From positions 1 through 34,435 of the forward strand of contig JAJYHM010000024.1 of the NCBI GenBank assembly GCA_021784755.1: 34,435 nucleotides of DNA. Direction: 5' to 3'. This DNA comes from Pseudomonadota bacterium. Its GTDB lineage: Bacteria > Pseudomonadota > Gammaproteobacteria > Acidiferrobacterales > Acidiferrobacteraceae. Shown here piece by piece: positions 8,443 through 16,665 of this stretch. Both the position numbers and the translations under genes were made by a program. Position 1 is the stretch's first letter; each line of letters starts with the position of its first letter. The notes beneath the pieces are model-generated. The model was not told the DNA's origin. It searched no databases and saw only the letters and a list, made by a program, of their open reading frames with translations.

Positions 8443-8882
8443 GCGCGCTGCGAGCCGTCCGGTGCCAGCGCCACGGCAAGTCGTGCGAGGCTTGCCTTCA
8501 AGGCCGGATCATCGACCATCCCAGCCAACGACCCGAAGCAACGCGCCCCAAGGGCCGACCGCAAGGGGGCCGCGGCCTTCACGGCGACGTTCGGTGGCCC
8601 TTGCCGTCCGGCGCGACGAGTCACGATCTCGCGCAACTCCCCAAGCCCCGGTTCCGCGCGCAGGCGCGCCAGCAGATCCAGGCCCTCCTGCCGTAGCCTG
8701 GCCGCGGCCGCCGAACCGGGGACCATGACGAACAGGCGCCTACCACAGTAGAAAAGCGGCTCCAGCGTCGCGAGCTCCTCCGGTCGGCACCGCTCCCAAA
8801 TCGCTTGCAGGCTCGGACCAAATATGAGATCCGCAGGCGGCTTCGGCAGCGAATAATGGAGGATGCGGGCGATGGCTTGCAT
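8439..8882 (-). CDS. DUF721 / DciA-like protein
   Basis: The 147-aa product resembles the DUF721 family, which includes the bacterial helicase-loading protein DciA. Visible hallmarks are an N-terminal basic helical stretch, an LQAIWERC segment equivalent to the family's LxxxW motif, and a short beta element (RRLFVMVPGSAAAARLRQEGLDLLARL) that matches the core fold. I favour ATG 8882 over the GTG at 8909, since a CATACT box ends six bases before the ATG. It is the first gene of the envelope operon and overlaps lolC by 4 bp, an unexpected partner for a replication factor. Assignment is by pattern only. Confidence 0.6.
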   Translation of the reverse strand: MQAIARILHYSLPKPPADLIFGPSLQAIWERCRPEELATLEPLFYCGRRLFVMVPGSAAAARLRQEGLDLLARLRAEPGLGELREIVTRRAGRQGPPNVAVKAAAPLRSALGARCFGSLAGMVDDPALKASLARLAVALAPDGSQRA

Positions 8883-8888
8883 GGCGGG

Positions 8889-8894
8889 AGTATG
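8889..8894 (-). promoter_or_regulatory. Candidate -10 box for the dciA-lol-lpx operon
   Basis: CATACT on the minus strand is followed by six bases (CCCGCC) and then the ATG at 8882. No ribosome-binding site fits between them, so a leaderless transcript is plausible. The -35 position reads TATCCA, which is weak. It would lie back to back with the yggS promoter in the same 60-bp divergent region. Confidence 0.35.
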
Positions 8895-8910
8895 CCAGAG
8901 CGGCTGCACT

Positions 8911-8938
8911 TTGGATATGCGCCCACGCCCGCTAGACT
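8911..8938 (+). promoter_or_regulatory. Candidate yggS promoter
   Basis: TTGGAT (8911-8916), a 16-bp spacer and TAGACT (8933-8938) form a sigma70-like promoter. The -10 ends only six bases before the yggS ATG at 8945, so transcription would begin at or next to the start codon. Confidence 0.5.
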
Positions 8939-8944
8939 AGCGCC

Positions 8945-9670
8945 ATGGACGAGATCTGCGAACGATACGCAAGCGTCATGAGGCACATAGAGGATGCGGC
9001 GCGCGCAAGCGGACGCAAACCTGCCGCGGTGCGGCTGGTCGCGGTCTCCAAGTTTCATCCGCCGGCGGCCCTCGCGCGTCTCGCGGACTGCGGTCAACGG
9101 GACTTCGGCGAAAGCCGCGCCCAGGAGGGCAGCACCAAGATCGCAACCCTGTCCGACCCGGCCCTCGAGTGGCATTTTCTGGGCCCCCTACAACGCAACA
9201 AGGCGCGCCTCATCGCGGGGCGCTTCCATTGGCTGCACTCGCTTGAGAGCCTCGAGACCGCCGATGCCCTATCCCGCCATCTGGCGACCTCGAATGCCCG
9301 ACTGCGCGTTTTGATCGAGGTCAATGTCACCGCTGATCCCCGCAAACACGGTGTCGCGCCGACCGATCTCTTGCCCTTTCTCGAGGCCTATAGCGCCCAC
9401 CCGCGGATCGGCCTGGACCTCGTGGGCCTCATGACCATAGCGCCCCATGGCGGCTCGGAGAGCGTCGTACGCAAGGCCTTCGCGCACCTGCGGGAACTTG
9501 CCTGCGTAAGCCGCCAGGCCTTTGGCCTGCCGGGCTTCGATGAGCTCTCTATGGGTATGAGCGACGACTATCACTGGGCGATCGCCGAGGGCGCTACCTT
9601 AGTCCGCGTCGGCCGCGCCCTCTTCGGCGAACGCACAACCACCCCTGCGACCGAGGCTCAGGCGCCGTAG
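8945..9670 (+). CDS. YggS/PROSC-family pyridoxal-5'-phosphate homeostasis protein
   Basis: The 241-aa protein has the single-domain TIM-barrel pattern of the YggS family. Lys36 in LVAVSKFHP is the expected PLP-binding lysine, followed by FGESRAQE, WHFLGPLQRNK, and the C-terminal phosphate-binding ELSMGMSDDYHWAI and VRVGRALFG motifs. Members bind PLP, have no known catalytic turnover and help buffer free PLP and keep amino/keto acid pools balanced. It is transcribed divergently from the dciA-lol operon and ends in TAG, overlapping the convergent EamA gene by 13 bp. Confidence 0.93.
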   Translation: MDEICERYASVMRHIEDAARASGRKPAAVRLVAVSKFHPPAALARLADCGQRDFGESRAQEGSTKIATLSDPALEWHFLGPLQRNKARLIAGRFHWLHSLESLETADALSRHLATSNARLRVLIEVNVTADPRKHGVAPTDLLPFLEAYSAHPRIGLDLVGLMTIAPHGGSESVVRKAFAHLRELACVSRQAFGLPGFDELSMGMSDDYHWAIAEGATLVRVGRALFGERTTTPATEAQAP

Positions 9671-10509
9671 ATCGCCACCAGGGTCGCGCCCAGCGCGACG
9701 ACGAGTGCCCCTACCAGGGCCTGCGCGCCGAGTACGCCCTGCAGCAGGAGGTGTTGCGAAAACGCCGCCGTCACCACTTCGAAAAGCAAAAGAACCGAAG
9801 ACAGACGCACAGGCAGAGCCGTGACCCCGTACTGCACGAGAAAGGTGATGGCAAAAATCCCGAGCCCGCCCGCGACGGTCGCGATCAACACCGGCAGTCC
9901 ATGCGTCTGCGGCAGCGTAGGCGTGTTGAAGGCAAGCGCCAGTATCCCGACCGCCACCACCCCCGTAAAGGTCGCCAAGAGCTTCGTTTCCAAAGCCAGA
10001 CCCGGATAGGCCCGCAACACCACATTCGCTAAGGCGAATGCCCCACCCGACAAGAGCGCCAAGGCGTCGTAGAAGTTTAATGTGAGGCTTGCCTGCCGCC
10101 AAAGAAGGATCAGAACTCCCAGTAGCGCACAGCTGACGCCGGTCATCACGGGGGCTGTGAGGCGCTCGCCGAGGGCCACACGCGCGGCGAGCACGGACCA
10201 TACGGGCGACAGATAGAAGAGCAAGGTGACACGCAGGACATCGTCATGCAGGAGCGCGACCACAAAGCCGATATTGGTGACGCCCCCCAGGACCGCTAAG
10301 GCGAGCCATATACCCAACGGCCCATGCGTGCCGCGCCTGGGGCGAAACACAAGCAGGCTTGCCGCCGCCGCACCGGCGTACATGAGGAGTGCGAGCCACA
10401 GTCCCGACAAGCCCACGTGATTCAAGGCGCGCAAGGGGTACCAGAGGACCCCCCAGGAACCTGCGCCCAGCAAGAGCGCCCCGCTTGCGAGGGCCGTCTT
10501 CTTGGTCAC
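9658..10509 (-). CDS. EamA/DMT-superfamily transporter
   Basis: A 283-aa inner-membrane protein with about ten hydrophobic segments arranged as two repeated five-helix halves, the EamA (drug/metabolite transporter) layout. The first repeat includes LLFYLSPVWSVLAARVALGERLT; the second ends with SSVLLLFEVVTAAFSQHLLL, both containing the family's acidic/aromatic helix signature. The substrate cannot be deduced. I chose GTG 10509 because GGGAG lies 6-10 bases upstream; an earlier GTG at 10539 lacks a ribosome site. Its start region overlaps the dapC promoter on the opposite strand. Confidence 0.85.
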   Translation of the reverse strand: MTKKTALASGALLLGAGSWGVLWYPLRALNHVGLSGLWLALLMYAGAAAASLLVFRPRRGTHGPLGIWLALAVLGGVTNIGFVVALLHDDVLRVTLLFYLSPVWSVLAARVALGERLTAPVMTGVSCALLGVLILLWRQASLTLNFYDALALLSGGAFALANVVLRAYPGLALETKLLATFTGVVAVGILALAFNTPTLPQTHGLPVLIATVAGGLGIFAITFLVQYGVTALPVRLSSVLLLFEVVTAAFSQHLLLQGVLGAQALVGALVVALGATLVAIYGA

Positions 10510-10530
10510 CGCCCCCGGCTCCCGTATAAT
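10502..10530 (+). promoter_or_regulatory. Candidate promoter of the dapC-dapD-dapE cluster
   Basis: TTGGTC (10502-10507), a 17-bp spacer and a consensus TATAAT (10525-10530) form a good sigma70-type promoter. Initiation near 10537 would give a leader of only about 20 nt before the dapC ATG at 10559, with no clear ribosome-binding site. The promoter overlaps the start codon of the divergent EamA gene. Confidence 0.65.
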
Positions 10531-10558
10531 CCACCGCACTTATGCGCCCACATCGCCC

Positions 10559-11788
10559 ATGAACCCCAGTATCGAACTGCTCCGCCCCTACCCGTTTCAG
10601 CGCCTAGCGGCCTTGACGGCCGGGCTCGAGGTCCCTGCACTGAGCCGCATCAATATGGCGATCGGCGAACCGCGCCACCCCGCGCCCGCTGTGATCACGA
10701 CGGAGCTTACAGGCGCCCTCGACAGCTTGTCGACCTACCCGTCGACACGGGGCACGGACACGTTGCGCGCAGCCATCGCCGCGTGGTTCACGCGACGTTT
10801 CGGTCTGCCCGAAGGGGCCGTCGACCCCCAGCGCCATGTTCTCCCAAGCTCAGGGAGCCGCGAGGCGCTCTACTCGGTCATTCAGGCCTGTGTCGACCGT
10901 CGGGCGGAACGTCCGGTTGTGGTCATGCCCAACCCCTTTTATCAGATTTATGAAGGTGCGGCACTCTTGGCTGGGGCCGAACCCTACTACGTGAACACAG
11001 ACGCGGCGCGCGGCTTTCCCATGGACCTCGCGAGCATCCCGCGTCCCATTCTCGAACGGACCCAGGCGGTCATCACCTGCAGCCCCGGGAACCCGACCGG
11101 ACAGGTCATGGGACGCGCCGAGTACGGCGAACTCCTCGAGCTTGCCCACCGCCATGATTTTTTGATCGTAGCTGATGAATGCTACTCGGAGATCTACCTG
11201 GACGAGGACGCCCCGCCCGAGGGCCTATTGGCGTCCGCGCATGCCCATGGGGTCCACGACTTCGCACACTGCGTGGCGGTGCATAGCCTCTCGAAGCGCT
11301 CCAACGTCCCGGGCCTGCGCTTTGGCTTCCTGGGGGGCGAGGCGGACTTCATGGCGGGATTGCTCACCCTGCGCACTTATCTCGGATCGGCGCCCTCGCA
11401 GCCGGCCCAGGTCGCGGCGGTCGCGGCGCTTGCCGACGAAGCGCATGTGCGCGAAAACCGTCGCCAATATCGCGAAAAATTCGCCGATGTCATCACCGTC
11501 CTGAAAGACGTCCTGCCGGTTTCAAGGCCCCACGGAGGCTTTTATCTGTGGGTTCCAACCCCGATCGACGACGAGGCCTTCGTCGCCGGGCTCTATGCCA
11601 GCCAGCACGTGCTGGCGCTGCCGGGCTCCTATCTCTCCCGGCCGAGCGGCGGGACCGACCCGGGGGCCGGCTACATCCGCTTGGCCCTCGTCGGGCCCCG
11701 CGCCGAATGCCTGGAAGGGGCACAGCGCCTCCGACGCTATATCGAATCATTACCGAGGAACCACAATGACACGTCAATCGCTCATTGA
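10559..11788 (+). CDS. dapC: Succinyldiaminopimelate transaminase
   Basis: DapC transfers an amino group from glutamate to N-succinyl-2-amino-6-ketopimelate in the lysine/meso-diaminopimelate pathway, which feeds peptidoglycan synthesis. The 409-aa fold-type I aminotransferase has the PLP Lys246 within [15 protein letters not shown], the SPGNPTGQV motif and the ADECYSEIY aspartate. The neighbours dapD and dapE carry out the preceding and following steps, which fixes the substrate. ATG 10559 begins the family-typical [13 protein letters not shown]; the upstream in-frame extension is promoter DNA. Its stop overlaps dapD by 23 bp. Confidence 0.93.
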   Translation: MNPSIELLRPYPFQRLAALTAGLEVPALSRINMAIGEPRHPAPAVITTELTGALDSLSTYPSTRGTDTLRAAIAAWFTRRFGLPEGAVDPQRHVLPSSGSREALYSVIQACVDRRAERPVVVMPNPFYQIYEGAALLAGAEPYYVNTDAARGFPMDLASIPRPILERTQAVITCSPGNPTGQVMGRAEYGELLELAHRHDFLIVADECYSEIYLDEDAPPEGLLASAHAHGVHDFAHCVAVHSLSKRSNVPGLRFGFLGGEADFMAGLLTLRTYLGSAPSQPAQVAAVAALADEAHVRENRRQYREKFADVITVLKDVLPVSRPHGGFYLWVPTPIDDEAFVAGLYASQHVLALPGSYLSRPSGGTDPGAGYIRLALVGPRAECLEGAQRLRRYIESLPRNHNDTSIAH

Positions 11789-12584
11789 AGCGGCCTACGA
11801 AGACCGGGCGAACATCACCCCGCGTAACGTCGACACCGGGGTCAAGGAGGCCATACAAGGCGTCATCGATGACCTCGATCGCGGCGCCCTCCGGGTCGCC
11901 GAACCCACGGATGCCGGCTGGACGGTCAACGAATGGGTCAAAAAGGCGGTCTTGCTGTCCTTTCGGATCGAGGACAACGTCCTCGTCAAGGGCGGCGACG
12001 CGCTCTATTACGACAAGGTCCCCTCGAAATTCGCAGCCTATGATTCCCATATGTTTCGCGAAGGGGGATTTCGCGTCGTACCACCAGCCGCCGTGCGCCG
12101 TGGCGCCTACATCGGGCCGCAGACCGTACTCATGCCCTCCTACGTCAACATTGGGGCCTACGTCGACAGCGGCACCATGGTGGATACCTGGGCCACGGTC
12201 GGCTCGTGCGCGCAAATTGGCAAGAACGTCCACCTGAGCGGAGGCGTAGGCATAGGCGGCGTCCTCGAGCCTTTGCAGGCCGCCCCGACCATCATAGAAG
12301 ACGACTGCTTCATAGGGGCGCGCTCGGAGATCGTCGAAGGCGTGATCGTCGAACGCGGCAGCGTCGTCTCCATGGGGGTCTTCATCGGGCAAAGCACCAA
12401 GATCCTGAACCGCGAGACGGGCGAAATCCTCTACGGGCGGGTGCCGTCAGGCTCGGTCGTGGTATCGGGTTCCTTGCCCGCCCAGGACGGCAGCCATAGC
12501 CTCTATTGCGCGGTGATCGTCAAACGCGTGGACGCCAAGACCCGGGCCAAGGTCGGCATCAACGCCTTGTTGCGCGACATCTAG
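11766..12584 (+). CDS. dapD: 2,3,4,5-tetrahydropyridine-2,6-dicarboxylate N-succinyltransferase
   Basis: DapD succinylates tetrahydrodipicolinate using succinyl-CoA, the committing step of the succinylase branch. The 272-aa length is nearly identical to the E. coli enzyme (274). The N-terminal helical domain is followed by a left-handed beta-helix built from hexapeptide repeats (about residues 110-235) and the C-terminal [11 protein letters not shown] tail. ATG 11766 has a GAGGAA ribosome site 7 nt upstream, inside the end of dapC. It ends in TAG, three bases before dapE. Confidence 0.96.
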   Translation: MTRQSLIEAAYEDRANITPRNVDTGVKEAIQGVIDDLDRGALRVAEPTDAGWTVNEWVKKAVLLSFRIEDNVLVKGGDALYYDKVPSKFAAYDSHMFREGGFRVVPPAAVRRGAYIGPQTVLMPSYVNIGAYVDSGTMVDTWATVGSCAQIGKNVHLSGGVGIGGVLEPLQAAPTIIEDDCFIGARSEIVEGVIVERGSVVSMGVFIGQSTKILNRETGEILYGRVPSGSVVVSGSLPAQDGSHSLYCAVIVKRVDAKTRAKVGINALLRDI

Positions 12585-12587
12585 CCG

Positions 12588-13718
12588 ATGGATGCGACCG
12601 TCGAACTGGCCATGGAATTGATCCGCCGCCCGTCGGTGACACCCGACGACGCCGGCTGTCAGGCCCACATCGCAGAGTTTTTGTCGGCTGCGGGCTTCCA
12701 CGCGGAATCCCTCGTGTTCGGCGATGTCACGAACCTCTGGGCGCGCCATGGGGACGCCGCGCCCCTGGTCATCTTCCTCGGACACACCGACGTGGTCCCG
12801 CCCGGTCCCCTCTCCGACTGGGCGACGCCACCTTTCGAGCCCATCCTCAAAGACGGGATGCTCTACGGGCGGGGCGCGGCCGATATGAAGGGTGCGGTCG
12901 CGGCCTTCGTGCAGGCCTTGATCACCTTCGTGCGCGACCACCCCGCGCATCGTGGCTCGGTGGGTCTGATCCTGACCTCCGACGAAGAAGGGGTCGCCCG
13001 CGATGGCACAGTTCAGGTTCTAAGGACGCTCGCCGCTCGCGGCACCGCCATCGACTACTGTATCGTCGGGGAACCTTCCTGCAATCAGGTCCTCGGCGAC
13101 ACCGTCAAACATGGACGCCGCGGCTCCCTGAACGGGGATCTCATCATCCACGGTATCCAAGGCCATGTCGCCTATCCGGAACGCGCCGATAACCCCATTG
13201 CCCGCTTCGCGCCGGCCTTGCAGGCCCTCGTGTCCGCGGTCTGGGACCAGGGCTCAGCAGACTTTCCGCCGACCCGGCTCCAGTTTTCCAATATCCAGGC
13301 CGGTACGGGAGCCGACAACGTGATCCCCGGGAGTCTGCACGCCCTCTTCAATGTGCGCTTTGCCCCGACCACCCCGGCGCCGATACTGCGGGAGCGCATC
13401 GAACAGGTCCTCGCGGCGCATGGCCTGCGCTATTCGCTGACGTGGCGACTCTCTGGTGAGCCGTTCCTGACGGGTGACGGCCCGCTCAAAGGGGCGCTTG
13501 CGGCCAGCATCGGGGCCGAAACTGGGAAAACGCCCGAGTACTCGACGGCTGGCGGCACGTCCGATGGTCGGTTCGTTGCCCCCTTTGGTACTGAAGTTCT
13601 TGAATTCGGTCCATTAAACGCTTCAATTCATAAGGTGAACGAGGCAGTCGGGATTGACGATCTCGCGCGTCTCACCCGGATCTATCGGGGGACGTTGGAG
13701 CGCCTCCTGGGCCCTTAA
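12588..13718 (+). CDS. dapE: Succinyl-diaminopimelate desuccinylase
   Basis: DapE removes succinate from N-succinyl-LL-diaminopimelate. The 376-aa M20-family metallohydrolase matches the normal length. Visible zinc and catalytic residues are His66 and Asp68 (GHTDVVPPG), Asp99 (GRGAADMKG), the acidic pair in SDEEG (132-134), Glu162 (GEPS) and a C-terminal His in NASIHKVNE. The ATG lies three bases after the dapD stop. The trio C-D-E thus covers three consecutive steps of meso-DAP synthesis. Confidence 0.96.
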   Translation: MDATVELAMELIRRPSVTPDDAGCQAHIAEFLSAAGFHAESLVFGDVTNLWARHGDAAPLVIFLGHTDVVPPGPLSDWATPPFEPILKDGMLYGRGAADMKGAVAAFVQALITFVRDHPAHRGSVGLILTSDEEGVARDGTVQVLRTLAARGTAIDYCIVGEPSCNQVLGDTVKHGRRGSLNGDLIIHGIQGHVAYPERADNPIARFAPALQALVSAVWDQGSADFPPTRLQFSNIQAGTGADNVIPGSLHALFNVRFAPTTPAPILRERIEQVLAAHGLRYSLTWRLSGEPFLTGDGPLKGALAASIGAETGKTPEYSTAGGTSDGRFVAPFGTEVLEFGPLNASIHKVNEAVGIDDLARLTRIYRGTLERLLGP

Positions 13719-13764
13719 AGGCCGCGGTATCGTCTATACTCATCCTCTCGGAGACACGACGTTT

Positions 13765-14355
13765 ATGGACAACATGCCGAGCATCATCGTAACCCTCAAT
13801 AACGCTGTCGTTCGCCAACTCCAGTTGCCCCAAGGCGATCTCTCCATCGGACGGCGCGCAAGTCATGCCCTGGTCTTGGAGGATGCGGCGGTGAGCGCCG
13901 ACCATGCGAGTATATTCACCGTAGGCCAGGACTCGTTCCTGAAGGATCTCGATAGCACCAACGGGACCTACATCAATAAGCGCCGCACACGCAAACACCA
14001 CCTGAAACCCGGGGACGAAATCACGATCGGCAAATACACCTTGGTCTACCAGGACCAGGATATGGTGCCTACAACGCCGCAACCCGCCGGGTTCGGCGAT
14101 GCCGCCTTGTTCGTCCTGACAGGGTTCAACGACGGCAAGCGCATTGAGCTCACAAGCACCGTCACCCACCTCGGGATGGCCGGCCAATCGGCCGCATTTC
14201 TGTCCCGTACCGGCGACCGGTACACCCTCATGGCGGGCTCCGACGGGACGCATGTCTCTCACAACGGCAAACCCGTGGCCCCAGGGGGTCACCTCCTGAC
14301 ATCAGGGGACATCATTGAGGTGGGAGAGACCCGTCTTCAGTTTTACCAACGATGA
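13765..14355 (+). CDS. Two-domain FHA protein
   Basis: This 196-aa cytoplasmic protein has an N-terminal forkhead-associated domain (about residues 6-97) with the core phosphothreonine-binding residues Gly29-Arg30, Ser44 and His47, and Asn66-Gly67 in STNGTYIN. A second, more divergent FHA-like domain follows (about 113-194), with THVSHNGKPV in place of the usual STNGT and no clear GR-SxxH, so it may not bind phosphopeptides. GGAGA lies 10 nt before ATG 13765, and TATACT (13735-13740) could be its -10. No kinase or phosphatase gene is nearby, so its partner is unknown. Confidence 0.85.
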   Translation: MDNMPSIIVTLNNAVVRQLQLPQGDLSIGRRASHALVLEDAAVSADHASIFTVGQDSFLKDLDSTNGTYINKRRTRKHHLKPGDEITIGKYTLVYQDQDMVPTTPQPAGFGDAALFVLTGFNDGKRIELTSTVTHLGMAGQSAAFLSRTGDRYTLMAGSDGTHVSHNGKPVAPGGHLLTSGDIIEVGETRLQFYQR

Positions 14356-14359
14356 GTGC

Positions 14360-14389
14360 TTGACGCGCCCGCCACCGTAACAGTAGCTT
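14360..14389 (+). promoter_or_regulatory. Possible promoter of olsB-olsA
   Basis: TTGACG (14360-14365), an 18-bp spacer and TAGCTT (14384-14389) lie in the 83-bp gap before olsB. The -35 is good and the -10 poor. GGGGAAG just before ATG 14439 is the probable ribosome site. Confidence 0.3.
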
Positions 14390-14438
14390 TAGGCCCAAAT
14401 GACGTACGATACTGGCAGCCGAGGCGCGGGGAAGAAAT

Positions 14439-15200
14439 ATGGATGACTTGAGAGCGCAGAATCTGCGAGTGGAGTTCGCGAAAACGGCGAACGAAATCGC
14501 AGAAGCGCAAAGGCTGCGCTACCAAGTGTTCGCACGCGAACTCGGTGCCGCAATCGGCGACAAAGACAGCGAATACGACGAGGACCGCTTCGATCCCTAC
14601 TGCGTGCACATGGTCGTTCGCGATGAAGCCGATCGTGTCGTGGCGTGCTCGCGCATCCTGACCCAGGAGGCGGCCGCCGGGTGCGGAGGGTTCTATTCGC
14701 AGGCGGAATTCGACCTCGCCCCTATCCTGGCACTGCCTGGGCGCGTCATGGAGGTCGGGCGCATCTGCGTTCATACCGACTACCGTCGCGGCCCCGCCAT
14801 CGCCCTGCTGTTGGCCGGTCTCGCCCAATTCATGGAAGATGGGCCCCACGACTACCTGATCGGCTGCGGCAGCGTGCCCTTGAACCCAGATCGCACCCAG
14901 GCCTTACGCACCGTAATGACCCTAATCCGCCGCTATGGCTGCCCTGAGCCCTACCGGGTGACCCCGCGCAACCCCCTCCCCCTCGTCGAGGGCATCGGCG
15001 GCGCAGACACGGGTGATGAGAGCGCGGCCCCGGCTCTATTACGCGCCTATATGCGCCTGGGTGCCTATGTGGGCGGCGCCCCGTGCCTCGACCCAGCCTT
15101 CGATGTGGCCGATGTCCTCATTCTATTGTTCCGTAGCCGATTCAACCGGCGCTATCTCGAGCGCCTCCTTGGGCGCTCCTACAAGCAACAAGTCGCGTGA
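14439..15200 (+). CDS. olsB: OlsB-like ornithine N-acyltransferase (GNAT/hemolysin-like family)
   Basis: OlsB links a 3-hydroxyacyl chain from acyl-ACP to the alpha-amino group of ornithine, giving lyso-ornithine lipid. The 253-aa protein has the OlsB-type opening: RLRYQVFARELG, a conserved acidic loop (DEDRFDPYCVHMVV), and the acetyl-transferase core REVGRICVHTDYRRG-like segment followed by the GCGSVPL turn. The next gene is a PlsC-type acyltransferase overlapping by 3 bp, the classical olsB-olsA order, which strengthens the call. A PEP-CTERM-associated N-acyltransferase is a less likely alternative because no exosortase gene is present. Confidence 0.83.
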   Translation: MDDLRAQNLRVEFAKTANEIAEAQRLRYQVFARELGAAIGDKDSEYDEDRFDPYCVHMVVRDEADRVVACSRILTQEAAAGCGGFYSQAEFDLAPILALPGRVMEVGRICVHTDYRRGPAIALLLAGLAQFMEDGPHDYLIGCGSVPLNPDRTQALRTVMTLIRRYGCPEPYRVTPRNPLPLVEGIGGADTGDESAAPALLRAYMRLGAYVGGAPCLDPAFDVADVLILLFRSRFNRRYLERLLGRSYKQQVA

Positions 15201-15967
15201 AACTGCCGGGTGGGGCGCTGGTCCGTCTCCTGGGGCTGATCGCGCACGCCCTGTGGGGGACATTGGTGGCGGTCATCGTGCCCTCGGACGCGCTCATCGA
15301 GACCGATGCCGGTCGGCGCATCGTCCAGTTCTGGCACCGAGGCGTACTGTCGCTGCTGGGCATCCGCCTCGAGGCCTTGGGCCGACCCGTGGACGCACCC
15401 ACCCTCATCGTCGCAAACCATATCTCCTGGGTCGACATCGCCGCCCTCGGCGCACTCTGCCCGGGACATTTTGTAGCGAAATCGGAGATCGAAGGATGGC
15501 CGGTCTTGGGCTGGCTTGCCCGCCAGGCCGGGACCTTTTATATCAAGCGCGGAGACCGCAAGGCCTCCGCGGCGGTGGCGACACGCATGACCGAAGCCTT
15601 CGTCCGCGATCAGTCCGTACTGCTTTTCCCGGAAGGGACTTCGACCGATGGACGCCAAGTGCGCCCTTTCCATGCGCGCCTCTTTGCAGCCGCGATCGAA
15701 GCGGGATGCCCGGTCCAACCCGTCGCTTTGCACTACCCGGATCGCTCCGGCGCCATCCATCCGGCCGCGCCTTTCATCGGTGACGACACGCTACTCCATC
15801 ACCTCTGGGGACTTTTGCGGGCGCGCGGCGAGCTCGCAGTCGAGCTACGCTTCCTCGCGCCTGAGCTACCGACGGGCCTCACGGCACGCGCGCTTGCGAC
15901 CCGCGCGCGCGAAGTGATCGTGGCCCATCGTGACAACGTCCGCGAGAACCCCGCGGAAGTTCCCTGA
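15197..15967 (+). CDS. olsA: OlsA-like 1-acyl-sn-glycerol-3-phosphate/lyso-ornithine-lipid acyltransferase
   Basis: The 256-aa membrane-associated protein belongs to the PlsC family: an N-terminal hydrophobic anchor (about residues 8-30), the catalytic NHISWVD (NHx4D) motif, a GTFYIKRGDR block and LFPEGTSTDG. It would add the second acyl chain to lyso-ornithine lipid or lysophosphatidate. The start is GTG 15197, overlapping the olsB stop as GTGA, so both products are made together. The pair points to phosphate-free ornithine lipids in the envelope. Confidence 0.85.
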   Translation: MKLPGGALVRLLGLIAHALWGTLVAVIVPSDALIETDAGRRIVQFWHRGVLSLLGIRLEALGRPVDAPTLIVANHISWVDIAALGALCPGHFVAKSEIEGWPVLGWLARQAGTFYIKRGDRKASAAVATRMTEAFVRDQSVLLFPEGTSTDGRQVRPFHARLFAAAIEAGCPVQPVALHYPDRSGAIHPAAPFIGDDTLLHHLWGLLRARGELAVELRFLAPELPTGLTARALATRAREVIVAHRDNVRENPAEVP

Positions 15968-16207
15968 AACCGCCGGAAGTCCATTGCCCTCTGCGCCGAT
16001 ATGTCCTCGCACCCCCCCATCCAGACTCAGAGCGATCTGCCAAAACCGATCGGGGTTATCCGGGATCCCCAGTTGAGCGCTCCCAGGCGCTACGATCGAG
16101 GACATCGGGAAAAAGGTAGGCCGGCGCGCTGATCCGGCGTCAAACACACCTTACAAGAGCCCTCTGGCGGGGCTTGGGGCGCGGCATTTTGGATTGAAGG
16201 GAAACTT
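15968..16207. other. Intergenic stretch with no recognised gene
   Basis: About 240 bp between olsA and the hairpin at 16208. A 93-codon minus-strand frame (15866-16147) overlaps olsA and resembles no family I know. I see no tRNA, repeat or clear promoter here. Confidence 0.5.
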
Positions 16208-16244
16208 CCAAGCGGCGGGGCGCCAACGGCCACCCGCCGCTTGG
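16208..16244 (-). terminator. Strong hairpin terminator of the DUF2892 gene
   Basis: A perfect 12-bp inverted repeat, CCAAGCGGCGGG (16208-16219) and CCCGCCGCTTGG (16233-16244), with a 13-nt loop, begins 9 bp after the minus-strand stop. On that strand the stem is followed by AAGTTTCCCTT, a weak T tract. It may also stop readthrough from olsA on the other strand. Confidence 0.7.
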
Positions 16245-16253
16245 CGTCACGAT

Positions 16254-16457
16254 TTACTGAAAGGCGCAACCGGCTTGAAGGCCCATCGCCCTCAATACCT
16301 TGGCAAGCGGGCAAAACCCCGTAATGGAAGACTGCAGAAGGTTGGCGCCGACGAACGCCGTCAACCACAACCAATCCGGCGAGACATAATGGGCAAGCAG
16401 CAGACTCACCAATACCATGGTACCTGCAAAAGCCAATACCGCGCGTTCCACCGACAT
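16254..16457 (-). CDS. Small DUF2892 (YgaP-like) inner-membrane protein
   Basis: The 67-aa protein has two transmembrane helices (about residues 6-27 and 29-48), then the GFCPLAKVLRAMGL segment typical of DUF2892, the membrane part of YgaP. The Gly-Phe-Cys-Pro motif is conserved. Unlike full YgaP there is no rhodanese domain fused, but such stand-alone forms are common, often beside sulfur- or rhodanese-related genes. The ribosome site is strong (AGGAGGTG 6-10 nt before ATG 16457). TATACT at 16494-16499 on the minus strand could be the -10. Confidence 0.85.
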   Translation of the reverse strand: MSVERAVLAFAGTMVLVSLLLAHYVSPDWLWLTAFVGANLLQSSITGFCPLAKVLRAMGLQAGCAFQ

Positions 16458-16665
16458 GAAGCCACCTCCTAGTCAAGATTGTCCCCAAAGCTCAGTATAT
16501 CACCATCCCCTAATATTTGGGGAAGGGGGCGTTGCGCGCCTCTGCGCCGCTGTGGGCCGTTGGATCGATGAGGGGATGACTGACTCTGCCATTTTTGCTT
16601 TCATAAACAGACCGCCGTATCCAGCGACTGATCGGATACCCAACAACCGACACGAGGATCGCATT

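Noticed and set aside
15866-16147. A 93-codon minus-strand frame between olsA and the DUF2892 gene
   Set aside because: Partly antisense to olsA, no ribosome site seen and no family resemblance.
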